From positions 1 to 64,000 of the forward strand of contig NZ_JBHUIY010000014.1 of NCBI RefSeq assembly GCF_042683125.1: a DNA stretch of 64,000 nucleotides, read 5' to 3'. The notes under the pieces were generated by a model. That model did no database searches. It was not told where the DNA came from and saw nothing but the letters and a program-made list of their open reading frames with translations. The stretch comes from Phaeospirillum tilakii. Its GTDB lineage: Bacteria; Pseudomonadota; Alphaproteobacteria; Rhodospirillales; Magnetospirillaceae. Positions 1 through 8,443 of this stretch are shown here, in pieces (within the stretch, counting starts at the first letter, position 1; every line of letters begins with the position of its first letter). Both the position numbers and the translations under genes were made by a program.

Positions 1-642
1 GCCGGCCAGCGCCCGCCGCGCCCGGGCCAGCCGCCGCCCGAGCGGACGGTGGGCGCGGGCCAGGGTCAGCCCCAGCAGCAGGGCGGCGCCGGCCAGCAGC
101 AGGATGGCGACCGCCAGCAGCGGCGGCGGCAGCAGCGGCGCGGCGGCGGCGGTGCCGTAGCGCACCGCGAGCTGCCCGACCGGGACGCCGAAGCCGTTCA
201 GCAGCGGCAGGCCGACCACCCCGGACCCGTCCTCCTCGGCCTGCCACGGCCGGGTGCCGGCGGCGGCGGCCAGCCCCAGCCAGCGTTGCGCCACCAGATC
301 GCCGAGGAAGCTGCGGTCGGTGCCGAACACCACCCGGCCCTGGGGGTCGAACAGCTCGATCGACAGGGTGCCGGAGCGGGCCTGCTCGCGTTCGAGCAGA
401 TCCTGGGCGCGCGGCAGCTGGTCCAGCGGCAGGCCGAGCGAGATCGCCGCCTCCAGCGGTTCCTTCAGGCTGTGGGCCAGGGTCAGGGCGCGGGCGGCGC
501 GCAACTGGTCGAGCCGGGCGTGGCTGGCCTCGTCCGCCACCCAGGTCAGCAGCAGCGCGGCGGCGGCGGCCAGCGCCACCAGCCCGGCCCACAGCGGCCG
601 GATCAGCCGCCAGGGCGGCGCGGCCGGGTCATCAGGGCGCAT
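1..642 (-). CDS. membrane-anchored sensor protein, N-terminal part (cut by window edge)
   Basis: The first 214 residues of a gene that continues beyond the left edge. A basic N-terminus leads into a transmembrane helix at about residues 16-34, an extracytoplasmic segment of about 135 residues, and a second helix at about 172-195. An arginine-rich stretch follows, as expected at the start of a HAMP or linker region. The ATG at 642 overlaps the end of the upstream binding-protein gene by 11 bases, so the two are almost certainly co-transcribed. The outer segment contains 'LGLPLDQL' followed by a 'DPQGRVVFGTD' strand, a pattern seen twice more in the neighbouring MFS fusion. The output domain is not in the window. 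An RsbU/SpoIIE-type phosphatase would fit the RsbW- and STAS-like genes nearby, but a histidine kinase or cyclase is equally possible from what can be seen. Confidence 0.75.
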   Translation of the reverse strand, partial: MRPDDPAAPPWRLIRPLWAGLVALAAAAALLLTWVADEASHARLDQLRAARALTLAHSLKEPLEAAISLGLPLDQLPRAQDLLEREQARSGTLSIELFDPQGRVVFGTDRSFLGDLVAQRWLGLAAAAGTRPWQAEEDGSGVVGLPLLNGFGVPVGQLAVRYGTAAAAPLLPPPLLAVAILLLAGAALLLGLTLARAHRPLGRRLARARRALAG

Positions 643-1651
643 CGATCACCTCGGCATAGCGCAGCATGGTGATCGGCGGATAGACCGCCAGCCGCCGCGC
701 CACCCGCATGTTGATCAGCAGCGAGAAGCGCGACAGCGATTCGACCGGGATCGCCTCGGCCCGGGCCTGCCCGGTCAGGATCCGTTCGATCTTGTAGCCG
801 GCGAACTGGCCGACCTCGTGGAACGACGCCACCAGCCCGGCCAGCGCGCTGCCCTGGCGGATCATCGGCTCGTTGCCGCTGAAGCTGGCCAGGCCGAGAT
901 CGAGCGCGGCGGCGGTGACCGCCCCGGCCTGCGGGATGAAGAACGAGGTCGAGGGCAGATACAGCACGTCGGGTTTGCGTGCCGCCAGCCGTTCCAGCGC
1001 CGGGCGGATCAAGGCCGTCTGCGGCCGGCCGGCGCCGTCGAGCGGGGTCTCGGTCACCAGCTCGATCCCGCTTTTGTCGCACAGCGTCCGCAACTGGGCC
1101 ACCGCGCCGTGGCCGTAGCTTTCCGCCTCGTTGTAGAGCACCGCGATCCGCTGCGGGGTGAACAGCGACAGCATCGCCTCGTACTGCACCGGCACCGGGG
1201 CGAGATGGATCACCCCGGTGGCGTTGCGGCCCGACAGCGGCAGCGACCGCACCAGTCCGGCGGCCAGCGGGTCGCCCACCGCCGCGAACACCACCGGGAT
1301 GTCGGGCGGCACGTTGTCGCTGCCGTCGGGGTCATCGACCGGGCCGAGCACGCCGAGGGTCGCCTCGGTGGTGACGACATAGACCAGATCGGGCCGGGTG
1401 GCGCGGATCTCGGCGACGATCCGCGCCAGGGCGTCGCGGCTCTGCGCCGCGTCGCGCACGATGTATTCGACCGGCAGGCCGGCGCGGGCGAGATAGTCGC
1501 GCATGCCGCGATCGAGGTCGGTCGGGCCGCGCCACAGCACCACGAACACCCGGCGCGGCGGGGGCGCGGCGCGCAGTGGGGCGGGCAACGCCGCGACGGT
1601 GGCGGCGGCGGCGAGGGCATGCAGCAGGGTGCGGCGCCTCAGGGCGGGCAT
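632..1651 (-). CDS. ABC-type periplasmic substrate-binding protein (PF04392-like)
   Basis: 339 residues. A signal peptide begins MPALRRRT and ends near a 'LRAAPP' cleavage region. The mature protein looks like the ABC_sub_bind family of periplasmic binding proteins: 'VLWRGPTD' near the start, 'IPVVFAAVGDPLAAGLV' in the middle, then 'IAVLYNEAESYG'. These proteins bind small ligands in a two-lobed fold. No permease or ATPase gene lies beside it. Instead it is sandwiched between two membrane sensor genes, overlapping the MFS fusion by 13 bases and the partial sensor by 11. A role as ligand-sensing partner of the neighbouring sensors is therefore more likely than a role in import; this is inference from context. 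The family assignment is fairly sure, the ligand unknown. Confidence 0.8.
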   Translation of the reverse strand: MPALRRRTLLHALAAAATVAALPAPLRAAPPPRRVFVVLWRGPTDLDRGMRDYLARAGLPVEYIVRDAAQSRDALARIVAEIRATRPDLVYVVTTEATLGVLGPVDDPDGSDNVPPDIPVVFAAVGDPLAAGLVRSLPLSGRNATGVIHLAPVPVQYEAMLSLFTPQRIAVLYNEAESYGHGAVAQLRTLCDKSGIELVTETPLDGAGRPQTALIRPALERLAARKPDVLYLPSTSFFIPQAGAVTAAALDLGLASFSGNEPMIRQGSALAGLVASFHEVGQFAGYKIERILTGQARAEAIPVESLSRFSLLINMRVARRLAVYPPITMLRYAEVIDAP

Positions 1652-4410
1652 GGACGGGATCTCCGGCGCGGGGCGGTCAGACGGAACAGGACGATCAGGG
1701 CCAGGGTGGACAGCACCAGTCCGGCGCCCCACACCGCCACGGTCGGGCCGTAGCCCAGCCAGGCGGCGAGGCCGCCGGCGAGGATCAGGCCGAAAAAGGC
1801 CGGCACCCGCTCGACCACGCGGAACACCGCATAGACCCGGGGCAGGCCCAGGCTCTCGGCCTGACGGGGGGCGAGCGCCGGCAGCACGCTCATCTGCGAC
1901 GGGATGCTGAGGGCCTGACCGACCCCCATCCCCACCACCGCCGCAGTGATCGCGGTGGCGGCCGGCAGCGGCAGCCCGGCCAGCGCCGCCCCGCCGCAGA
2001 TCAGCGAACCGGCCAGCACCAGCCGGACATGCCAGGAAAAACGGTCGGCCAGCCGCGCCCCGAGCGGCGCCACCAGCGCCATCACCAGCCCGTAGACCGA
2101 CACCACCCGGGCGATCTCGGCCTTCGACAGCCCGGCATCGAACAGGCAGAGCGGGGCGAGGTAGAACACCAAGGCGAGGTTGAACATCCGGTTGGGCAGC
2201 GCCGACAGCAGCAGCAGCCCGGCATAGCGGCTGTTGCGGGCGAGGGCGAGATAATCGCGCCAGCCGGCCTGCGTCTCGGCCCCGCCGGCGCCGGGGCGGC
2301 GCGGCTCGCGGGCGCGGCCGAGGCCGGGCCATGCCGCCAGCCCGGCCAGCACCGCCTGACCCGCCACCACCAGGAACAGCGCCCGCAGCCCGATCTCGTC
2401 GGCGATCAGCCCGCCCAGCGCGGTGCCGCAGAAGGTGGCGAGGAAGAACACGCTGGAAAAGCCGGCCATCGCGTAGGCGCGGTGGCGGGCCGGGGCCAGA
2501 CTGGTGGTCGCCGCCTGCGTGACGGTGAAGACGATGCCGAGTCCGGCGCCGCCCAGCGCCCGCGCCGCCAGCAGGCTGGGCAGATCGGGCGCCCAGGCCG
2601 CGCCGAGGCCCCCCGCCGCCGCCGCCGCCGCGCCGAGGGCGAAGGTGGCGCGGTAGGACAGCCGGTCGAGCCAGGTCGAACAGGGCAGGTGGATCAGCGC
2701 CGAGGCCAGCCAGTACACCATCACCGGCGCCGCCAGCAGCATCTCGCGGCTGAGCCCGGCCATCGGCTGGTACAGTTCGGCGGCATAGAGCGGCAGCACC
2801 GACAGCGGCAGCGCGTCGGACAGCACGAACAGGAACAGGCAGATCCGCACCGAGCGCAGCGCCACCGGCCAGGGCGGGCGGCCGGCGCGGCGCTCCTCGG
2901 GCGGCGGGCCGTCCTGGCACCGCTCGCCCCAGGCCTGGGCGCGGCGCACCAGCCCGGCCAGCCCGAACCCGGCCCCGGTCGCGGCGCGGTAGGGCCGCTC
3001 GCCCCGCAGCACCGCCGCCGACCAGTCCTGGAGACTCAGCAACGGCCCGGTCAGCACCCGGTCGAGCAGCAGCAGCAGGATCTCCAGGCTGACGAACACC
3101 GCCACCAGCCCGACCGTGCCGATGTCGATCAGCCGCTCCTTGATCAGCCGGCCGGCGTAATCCTGGGCGACGCCCAGGGTGAGGGCGCCGTGGCGCGGCG
3201 CCCCGTCGCCCTCGCCCTCGACCGCCACCGTCAGCAGGTCGAATCCGCCCCGCCGCAAGGGACGCGGCTCGTCCTCGCCCTCCGGCGGCGGCGGGGCGAT
3301 CGCGGCGAGGTCGGCCGGCACCGCCCCGTCCTCGGCCAGAATCCGCCCGTCGGCCCCGGTCAGGCGCAGGAAGGCGATCTCGGGATGGGCGGCGCGGGCA
3401 TCGGCGAACAGCCGCTCGACCCCGCGCAGCGCGTCGGGCGGGATGCCGAGGTCGATCGCGTGGGCGATGTCGCGGGCCAGCAAGGCGGTGACGGTCAGCG
3501 GCTTGGCCAGCAGCGCCTCGCCCAGCACTTCATCCTGATGGCGGGCGATGGCGAGGCCCGAGGCCCCCGCCGCGATCACGATCGCCGCCACCGTCAGCGC
3601 CACCACCCGCGCCTTCAGCCGGCGCAGCGCCGGGCCGGCATCGGCCAGGGGCTCGATGGGCGGCTCGGCCGGGGCGGGGGCGCCGTCGAGCCGGGCCAGC
3701 GCCGGCCGCAGCAGCCCGTCGAGCAGGTCGCCCGCCGCCGCCGGCGGCGGCGGCGGCGTCCGTCCGGCCAGAAGGGCGTCGAGATGGGCCCGCCACAACG
3801 GCAGCCGCGCCGCCAGCGGCCGCAGCAGCCACCCCACCAGCAGCGCCAGCGCCAGCATCACCGGCAGCGCCACCGCCCCGGCCTGCCGCAGCAGGAAGGA
3901 ATCGAATTCGTCCTGGGGCTGGTCCAGCACCGCGCGCGACTGCACCAGGGCGATCAGACCGATCGTGGCCCCGAAGCCGGAGCGGATCGGCACCAGCACC
4001 CCGAACCCGTCGGGATCGTCGATCTGCCAATGGCTGGCGGTGGGGGCGCGGCGCATCGCCCGCGCCCAGCCGGCCGGCAGGTCCTCGCCCGCCCGCGCCC
4101 CGGCCAGGGCCAGGGTGTGGAAATGGTCGCCCGCGCTTTCGAAGGCGACGATCCGCCGCAGCGCCGGGTCGGCGCGGCGGGTCTCGGCCAGCACCTGCTC
4201 GCCGCCCTGGAACTGGGCCAGCGGCAGGCCGAGGCTGGCGGCGCGGGCGAACACGTCGCGCACGTCGATCGCCGCCGCCAGCAGGCGCGAATCGCTGGCA
4301 TTGACCAGGAAGCGATGGAAAAACAGGCTGTTGGCCACCGCGCCGATGCCGAGGCTGCCGAGCAGCACCAGCAGGACGGCGGCGACCAGCGGCAGGCGGA
4401 CCGAGCGCAT
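1639..4410 (-). CDS. two-module extracytoplasmic sensor fused to an MFS transporter
   Basis: 923 residues, more than twice a normal MFS protein. The first half has two consecutive helix-outer domain-helix units: helix at about 7-27, outer segment to about 175, helix to about 200, then a linker; second helix at about 265-285, outer segment to about 430, helix at about 433-455. The two outer segments share a pattern, 'SLGLPLAQF...' and 'DLGIPPDAL...', each followed by an acidic/hydrophobic stretch. A HAMP-like linker leads to an MFS domain from about residue 515 to the end, with about twelve hydrophobic segments and the motif 'DRLSYRATFALG' between early helices. It overlaps the downstream binding-protein gene by 13 bases, and starts 4 bases beyond the upstream RraA-like gene's stop. 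The transported substrate is unknown. The reading frame is open throughout, so the fusion looks genuine. Confidence 0.8.
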   Translation of the reverse strand: MRSVRLPLVAAVLLVLLGSLGIGAVANSLFFHRFLVNASDSRLLAAAIDVRDVFARAASLGLPLAQFQGGEQVLAETRRADPALRRIVAFESAGDHFHTLALAGARAGEDLPAGWARAMRRAPTASHWQIDDPDGFGVLVPIRSGFGATIGLIALVQSRAVLDQPQDEFDSFLLRQAGAVALPVMLALALLVGWLLRPLAARLPLWRAHLDALLAGRTPPPPPAAAGDLLDGLLRPALARLDGAPAPAEPPIEPLADAGPALRRLKARVVALTVAAIVIAAGASGLAIARHQDEVLGEALLAKPLTVTALLARDIAHAIDLGIPPDALRGVERLFADARAAHPEIAFLRLTGADGRILAEDGAVPADLAAIAPPPPEGEDEPRPLRRGGFDLLTVAVEGEGDGAPRHGALTLGVAQDYAGRLIKERLIDIGTVGLVAVFVSLEILLLLLDRVLTGPLLSLQDWSAAVLRGERPYRAATGAGFGLAGLVRRAQAWGERCQDGPPPEERRAGRPPWPVALRSVRICLFLFVLSDALPLSVLPLYAAELYQPMAGLSREMLLAAPVMVYWLASALIHLPCSTWLDRLSYRATFALGAAAAAAGGLGAAWAPDLPSLLAARALGGAGLGIVFTVTQAATTSLAPARHRAYAMAGFSSVFFLATFCGTALGGLIADEIGLRALFLVVAGQAVLAGLAAWPGLGRAREPRRPGAGGAETQAGWRDYLALARNSRYAGLLLLSALPNRMFNLALVFYLAPLCLFDAGLSKAEIARVVSVYGLVMALVAPLGARLADRFSWHVRLVLAGSLICGGAALAGLPLPAATAITAAVVGMGVGQALSIPSQMSVLPALAPRQAESLGLPRVYAVFRVVERVPAFFGLILAGGLAAWLGYGPTVAVWGAGLVLSTLALIVLFRLTAPRRRSRPCPP

Positions 4411-4414
4411 CCGC

Positions 4415-5074
4415 TCAGCCCCGTTCCGCCGGCCCGACCTCGAACAGCTCGACCAGCCGTTCGCCGCGCTCCAGCGCCGCCACCCAGCGTTCCTCCTTGG
4501 TCAGGTGATGGCGGGCGGCCGCTAGCACCGCGTCGGTCCAGGCCAGCGGCACCACCACCACCCCGTCCTCGTCGCCCAGGATCAGGTCGCCGGGCTGGAC
4601 CGCCACCCCGCCGACCGCCGCCGGGGCGTCGATGTAGCCGCCGAAATTCTTGTGCGGGCCGCGCGCGGTCCGGCCCCGGCAGAACACCGGCAGATCGAGC
4701 GCCACCACCGCCGCGCTGTCGCGCACCGCGCCATCGACCACGATCCCGCCCAGGCCGCGCAGCCGCGACTGGCGGGTGACCATCTCGCCCAGCATCGCCA
4801 CGTCCTCCAGCCCGCCGGCCGCCACCACCACCACCTCGCCCGGATTGGCGGTGCTGCACAGCCAGTGGACGCAGGCATTGTCGCCCGGCGCCGGCAGCAC
4901 GGTGCGGGCCTGCCCGCACAGCCGCCAGCCCGGCTTCAGCGCCTGGATCGCCCCGGCCATCGCCATGTTGCGGTTGAGACAGTCCGACGCCACCGCCGTC
5001 GGGATCTCCCGCCACGCCGCCAATTCCTCGGCGTCGAGCCGGCGGAACGCCGCCTCCAGATATCGGATCGTCAT
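4415..5074 (-). CDS. RraA-like family protein (aldolase/decarboxylase type)
   Basis: 219 residues, normal length for the RraA-like superfamily. Members include 4-hydroxy-4-methyl-2-oxoglutarate aldolase/oxaloacetate decarboxylase and the RNase E inhibitor RraA. Visible signatures are 'AMLGEMVTRQSRLRGLGG' followed by 'VVDGAVRD', which supply the glycine-rich loop and the Arg-Asp pair that binds substrate and metal. 'GDLILGDEDGVVVVP' near the C-terminus is also typical of the enzymatic members. The start codon ATG at 5074 overlaps the stop of the dehydrogenase gene in an ATGA arrangement, so the two are translationally coupled. Coupling to a 2-hydroxyacid dehydrogenase suggests a catabolic role on 2-oxo or 2-hydroxy acids rather than RNase E control. 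The old label 'demethylmenaquinone methyltransferase' should be avoided. Confidence 0.85.
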   Translation of the reverse strand: MTIRYLEAAFRRLDAEELAAWREIPTAVASDCLNRNMAMAGAIQALKPGWRLCGQARTVLPAPGDNACVHWLCSTANPGEVVVVAAGGLEDVAMLGEMVTRQSRLRGLGGIVVDGAVRDSAAVVALDLPVFCRGRTARGPHKNFGGYIDAPAAVGGVAVQPGDLILGDEDGVVVVPLAWTDAVLAAARHHLTKEERWVAALERGERLVELFEVGPAERG

Positions 5075-6057
5075 GCGCGCTCTCCTTGCCGCGCCGTCCA
5101 CACCGCCGGATTGGCGAGATGGGCCGGGCGCCGTCCCCCGAGCAGGTCGAGGATCTGCTCCGCCACCGCCTGTCCCATCCGCTCCAGCGCGGCCTCGGTC
5201 GAGCCGGCGACATGCGGGCTCAGCACCACGCGGTCGAACCCGGCCAAGGGATGGGCGGCCGGTAGCGGCTCGGCCTCGAACACGTCGAGCCCGGCCCCGC
5301 CGAGGCGCCCGTCCTGCAACGCCGCCACCAGCGCCGCCTCGTCGAGCACCGCGCCGCGCGCGGTGTTGATCAGGATCGCCCCCGGTTTGACCAGGGCCAG
5401 TTCGGCCGCGCCGATCAGGTGACGGGTGTCGGGCCGGCCGGGCAGATGGAGCGAGATCACGTCGGCCTCGGCCAGCAGGGCGGGCAGGTCGCGCCGCTCG
5501 GCGCCGCAGGCGGCGAACACCGCATCGGCGGTGGTGGGCGAACTGGCGAGGATCCGCATCCCCAGCCCCAGCCCGGCGATGCGGGCGAGCTGGCGGCCGC
5601 TGGCCCCCAGCCCGACGATGCCGAGCCGCTTGCCGGCCAGTTCGGTGAAGTCGGCGCGGAACTTGTAGCCGAAATCGCCCGCCCGCACCGCGCGGTCGGC
5701 CGGGACGATCCGCTTGGCCACCGCCAGCATCAGCGCCACGGCATGCTCGGCCACCGACAGGGCGTTGGCGCCGGGAGTTGACACCACGCAGATCCCGCGC
5801 GCGCTGGCGGCGGCGAGGTCGATCGCGTCGAGCCCGGCGCCGTGCTTGGCCACCACCCGCAGCTCGCCCAGCCGGTCGAGCAGGGCGGCGGTGACCGGGG
5901 CGTTGCGGCTGACCAGGGCGACGATGCCGTCGGGGGCGACCGCCTCGGCCGGGCCGGTGATCACCGCCAGTCCGCCCGCCTCCAGCCGCGCCACCGCCGC
6001 CGGATGGATCGGCTGGAGGCACAGGCACCGCGCCCGCTTGCCGTCTGTATCGCCCAT
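5071..6057 (-). CDS. D-isomer-specific 2-hydroxyacid dehydrogenase
   Basis: 328 residues. NAD-dependent reduction of a 2-oxo acid to the D-2-hydroxy acid, or the reverse. The Rossmann nucleotide-binding motif 'GIVGLGASGRQLARIAG' lies at about 145-161. The catalytic triad residues are visible as Arg in 'LINTARGAVLDEAAL', Glu in 'DVFEAEPLP' and His in 'LSPHVAGST'. There is no ACT or other C-terminal regulatory domain, so it is shorter than classical SerA phosphoglycerate dehydrogenases. It is the first gene of a pair with the RraA-like gene (4-base overlap). Substrate could be glyoxylate, hydroxypyruvate or a branched 2-oxo acid; sequence alone does not decide. Confidence 0.85.
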   Translation of the reverse strand: MGDTDGKRARCLCLQPIHPAAVARLEAGGLAVITGPAEAVAPDGIVALVSRNAPVTAALLDRLGELRVVAKHGAGLDAIDLAAASARGICVVSTPGANALSVAEHAVALMLAVAKRIVPADRAVRAGDFGYKFRADFTELAGKRLGIVGLGASGRQLARIAGLGLGMRILASSPTTADAVFAACGAERRDLPALLAEADVISLHLPGRPDTRHLIGAAELALVKPGAILINTARGAVLDEAALVAALQDGRLGGAGLDVFEAEPLPAAHPLAGFDRVVLSPHVAGSTEAALERMGQAVAEQILDLLGGRRPAHLANPAVWTARQGERA

Positions 6058-6082
6058 GCCCGCAATCCGCCTTCCCTGGCCG

Positions 6083-6502
6083 TTACCAACGCTTGACCGC
6101 GCGGGTGTGGTTGATGCCGCCGTCGCGGCGATAGGCCACCTCGTCCATCATCCGGCGGACGAGGTGGACGCCCAGCCCGCCCACCCGCCGTTCGGCGGTG
6201 GAGCCGGTCAGGTCGGGCGGCGGGGCCTGGGCGAACGGGTCGAAGGCGAGGCCGTCGTCGCGCAGGTCGCAGACCAGATGGTCGGCGCCCAGCTCCAGCC
6301 CGATCTCGATGCGGTGGCGCCCGCCCTCGGGGAAGGCATGGCGGACGATGTTGACCGCCAGTTCCTCCAGCGCCAGCATCACCTGCATCGTCACCTTGTG
6401 CGGCAGGCCGTGGCCGGCGGCGAAAGCCTCGAACGCCGCCAGCAGGCGCGCCACCTCGTCGGTCCGGTTGTCCAGCACCAGATCGAGGCGGGCGCCGTCC
6501 AT
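6083..6502 (-). CDS. RsbW-like anti-sigma-factor serine kinase / HATPase protein
   Basis: 139 residues, a stand-alone GHKL ATPase domain. The N box is 'LALEELAVNIVRHAF' at about 44-57, including the magnesium-binding Asn. The G1 box is 'DDGLAFDP', and the lid/G2 region is 'GGLGVHLVRRMMDEV'. In partner-switching systems such proteins bind a sigma factor or other target and phosphorylate a STAS antagonist. The STAS gene lies immediately upstream with 3 bases between stop and start, so the pair is translated together. The intact motifs contrast with the degenerate ATPase domain in the gene two places upstream. No sigma factor gene is visible nearby, so the target is unknown. Confidence 0.85.
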   Translation of the reverse strand: MDGARLDLVLDNRTDEVARLLAAFEAFAAGHGLPHKVTMQVMLALEELAVNIVRHAFPEGGRHRIEIGLELGADHLVCDLRDDGLAFDPFAQAPPPDLTGSTAERRVGGLGVHLVRRMMDEVAYRRDGGINHTRAVKRW

Positions 6503-6505
6503 CGG

Positions 6506-6844
6506 CTAGCCCCGGACGGCCGCCACCGCCGCGGCGGGGTCGGGATGGACGCCGAGAATCGGGCCGAGCCCGCTGATCTCCAGCACCTCGGCCACGGTGT
6601 CCTGCACCTGGCAGATCGCGAAGCCGATCCCCAGCGCCATCGCCCGCTTGGCCGCCAGCACCAGCACCCGCAGCCCGGCGCTGCTGATGTAATCGACCCC
6701 GCCGAGATCGATCACCAGCGCCGGCCGGCCGTCGCCGACCCGGGCCAGCAGATATTCCTCGCAGGCCGGGGCGGTGGCGCTGTCGATCCGTCCGGCGACG
6801 GCGATCACCGGCATGCCGTCATGGCTGGTTTCGCTGAAACTCAT
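6506..6844 (-). CDS. STAS-domain anti-anti-sigma factor
   Basis: 112 residues, a single STAS domain of the SpoIIAA/RsbV type. The phosphorylatable serine is in 'VDYISSAGLRVL' at about residues 50-61. A start at ATG 6844 is chosen because a strong GGAGGAAG ribosome site sits about ten bases before it. An upstream in-frame start at 6916 would add an arginine-rich tail unlike the family. It is followed by the RsbW-like kinase gene, its expected partner: the dephosphorylated STAS protein would sequester the kinase. The phosphatase that resets it is not seen in full, but may be the partial sensor gene at the left edge. Confidence 0.88.
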   Translation of the reverse strand: MSFSETSHDGMPVIAVAGRIDSATAPACEEYLLARVGDGRPALVIDLGGVDYISSAGLRVLVLAAKRAMALGIGFAICQVQDTVAEVLEISGLGPILGVHPDPAAAVAAVRG

Positions 6845-6940
6845 CTGGCCTTGCTTCCTCCCTTGCCGCCGGCGCGGCGCCGGCCGGTGCCGTCGCAGTG
6901 TCCGCGTCGCCGGCATGGGTCGTCAAGCCCACCCTGTCGG

Positions 6941-8401
6941 TCAGGGGGGCTGGCCGGTCAGGCGGCGGCGTTCGGCGACGACATGGTCGAGCAGGGCGCG
7001 CCCGGCCGGCGAGACGGTGACGATCGCCTCGACGTTGAGCGCGAGATTGTTGAGATATTGCAGCCGCAGCACGTCGCCCCGGTTCAGCTCCGGGATCACC
7101 CCGCCGAAGAACAGGCCGAGCGCCTCAAGCCGGGCGCAGCCGGCGGCGGTGGCCGGGTCCTGCAACGGCAGGTCGAGATAGATCGCGTCGATCCGCCGGC
7201 AGCACAGGTCGATCAAATGGTGGCGGACCTGGGCGACCAGATCGGGGCCGAACGCCTCGACGGTGAGGAAGGCCATCCCCAGTTCCGGCCGCACCCGCAC
7301 CCCCAGCCGGGTCTCGCCGCCCGGTTCCGCCGCCGGGCCGGGTTCGGCGAAGGTCCGGTCGAGCCCGAGCCGGCGGCAGAGGTCCTCGATCAGCGGGCGG
7401 TGATGCGGCGGGGCGTGGATCGCGCGGGCCGGCTCGGGATGGGTGCGCAGGTAGTACAGTGCCACCGCGGCGCGGTCGCCCTGGGGACAGGTCTCGATCC
7501 GGCGCGGATCGACGTCGCGCGGCAGGAAGCCGAGCAGGAAGCCGGTTTCCTGGGCGCCGAGCGCGTGGTTGCCCTTCTGGGTGAAGGGATGCAGCGTCAT
7601 CGCCTCGCTGTAGATCCCGTACAGGCCGCGCGCTTGCGCCTGCTCGGCCAGGGTCTGCTTCATCGTCTTGAACAGATTGTGGCCGCGATAGCGCGGATCG
7701 ACCACGGCGATGCCGGATTCGACGATCCGCGCCTCCGGCCCGTCGCGCAGCAGGGCGACATGGCCGACGATCTCGCCGCCCTCGGCCTCGGCGACGCAGG
7801 AGATCATCAGCCCGCTTTCCAGCATCTCGCGGATGCGGTCGGGGAAATAGACGAACTCGGCGTAGGTGTAGCCCCACGAGCGGTAGATGCAGCGCGCCAG
7901 CGCCAGCGCGTCGTCGGGGGTCATCATCCGCAGGCGCGGCGGCGCGGTCGGGGCGGGGGCGGCCGGGCGCGCGCGTTCCTCGGCGGTGAGGTAATCGGTG
8001 ATCGGCGCCACCGGCAGGCTGGCGGAAAAGACGATGCGCCGGCCGTTCTTGCCGAGATTGAGGAACTCGATCTGTTCGGCCAGCCCGCGCATCAGGGTCA
8101 GGCCCAGCCCGGCCCCGTCGGGCAGGCGGGAGAAATCGACCGGCAGCCCCTTGTATTCCAGCGCCACCTGCAACCGCCCCGGCTGGCGCAGCAGGGCGAC
8201 GCCGATCTCGCCCGGGTCGCCCGGCTCGAACGCCTGCTCGATCACCAGCAGGCAGGCCTCCTCGGCCAGCAATTCGAGCCGCACCAGCGCCTTGGCGGCG
8301 AAGCCCTCCAGTTCGGCCACGGCGCGGATGAAGTCGCGCACCGGGGTGACCAGCGGGCGGCGGGCGGGAACGGTCAGGCGGGCCAGCAGGGTTTCCGACA
8401 T
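6941..8401 (-). CDS. degenerate GHKL ATPase-like domain fused to GNAT acetyltransferase
   Basis: 486 residues. Residues about 1-130 align by pattern with RsbW-type ATPases: 'LLAEEACLLVIEQAF' stands where the N box should be, and 'GAGLGLTLMRGLAEQI' where the G2 box should be. The N-box Asn and the following His are missing, and the G1 Asp-x-Gly becomes 'EYKGLP', so ATP binding is doubtful. After a proline/alanine linker, a GNAT domain runs from about 155 to 310, with the acetyl-CoA loop 'VDPRYRGHNLF'. A further C-terminal domain of about 170 residues is unassigned. It lies 97 bases upstream of the STAS gene on the same strand. A plausible role is protein acetylation controlled by the partner-switch proteins; that is inference. 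Confidence 0.75.
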   Translation of the reverse strand: MSETLLARLTVPARRPLVTPVRDFIRAVAELEGFAAKALVRLELLAEEACLLVIEQAFEPGDPGEIGVALLRQPGRLQVALEYKGLPVDFSRLPDGAGLGLTLMRGLAEQIEFLNLGKNGRRIVFSASLPVAPITDYLTAEERARPAAPAPTAPPRLRMMTPDDALALARCIYRSWGYTYAEFVYFPDRIREMLESGLMISCVAEAEGGEIVGHVALLRDGPEARIVESGIAVVDPRYRGHNLFKTMKQTLAEQAQARGLYGIYSEAMTLHPFTQKGNHALGAQETGFLLGFLPRDVDPRRIETCPQGDRAAVALYYLRTHPEPARAIHAPPHHRPLIEDLCRRLGLDRTFAEPGPAAEPGGETRLGVRVRPELGMAFLTVEAFGPDLVAQVRHHLIDLCCRRIDAIYLDLPLQDPATAAGCARLEALGLFFGGVIPELNRGDVLRLQYLNNLALNVEAIVTVSPAGRALLDHVVAERRRLTGQPP

Positions 8402-8443
8402 CGGGCGGGCTCCGGATCGGCCGGCGTCAAGCCGGGCGCGGGA

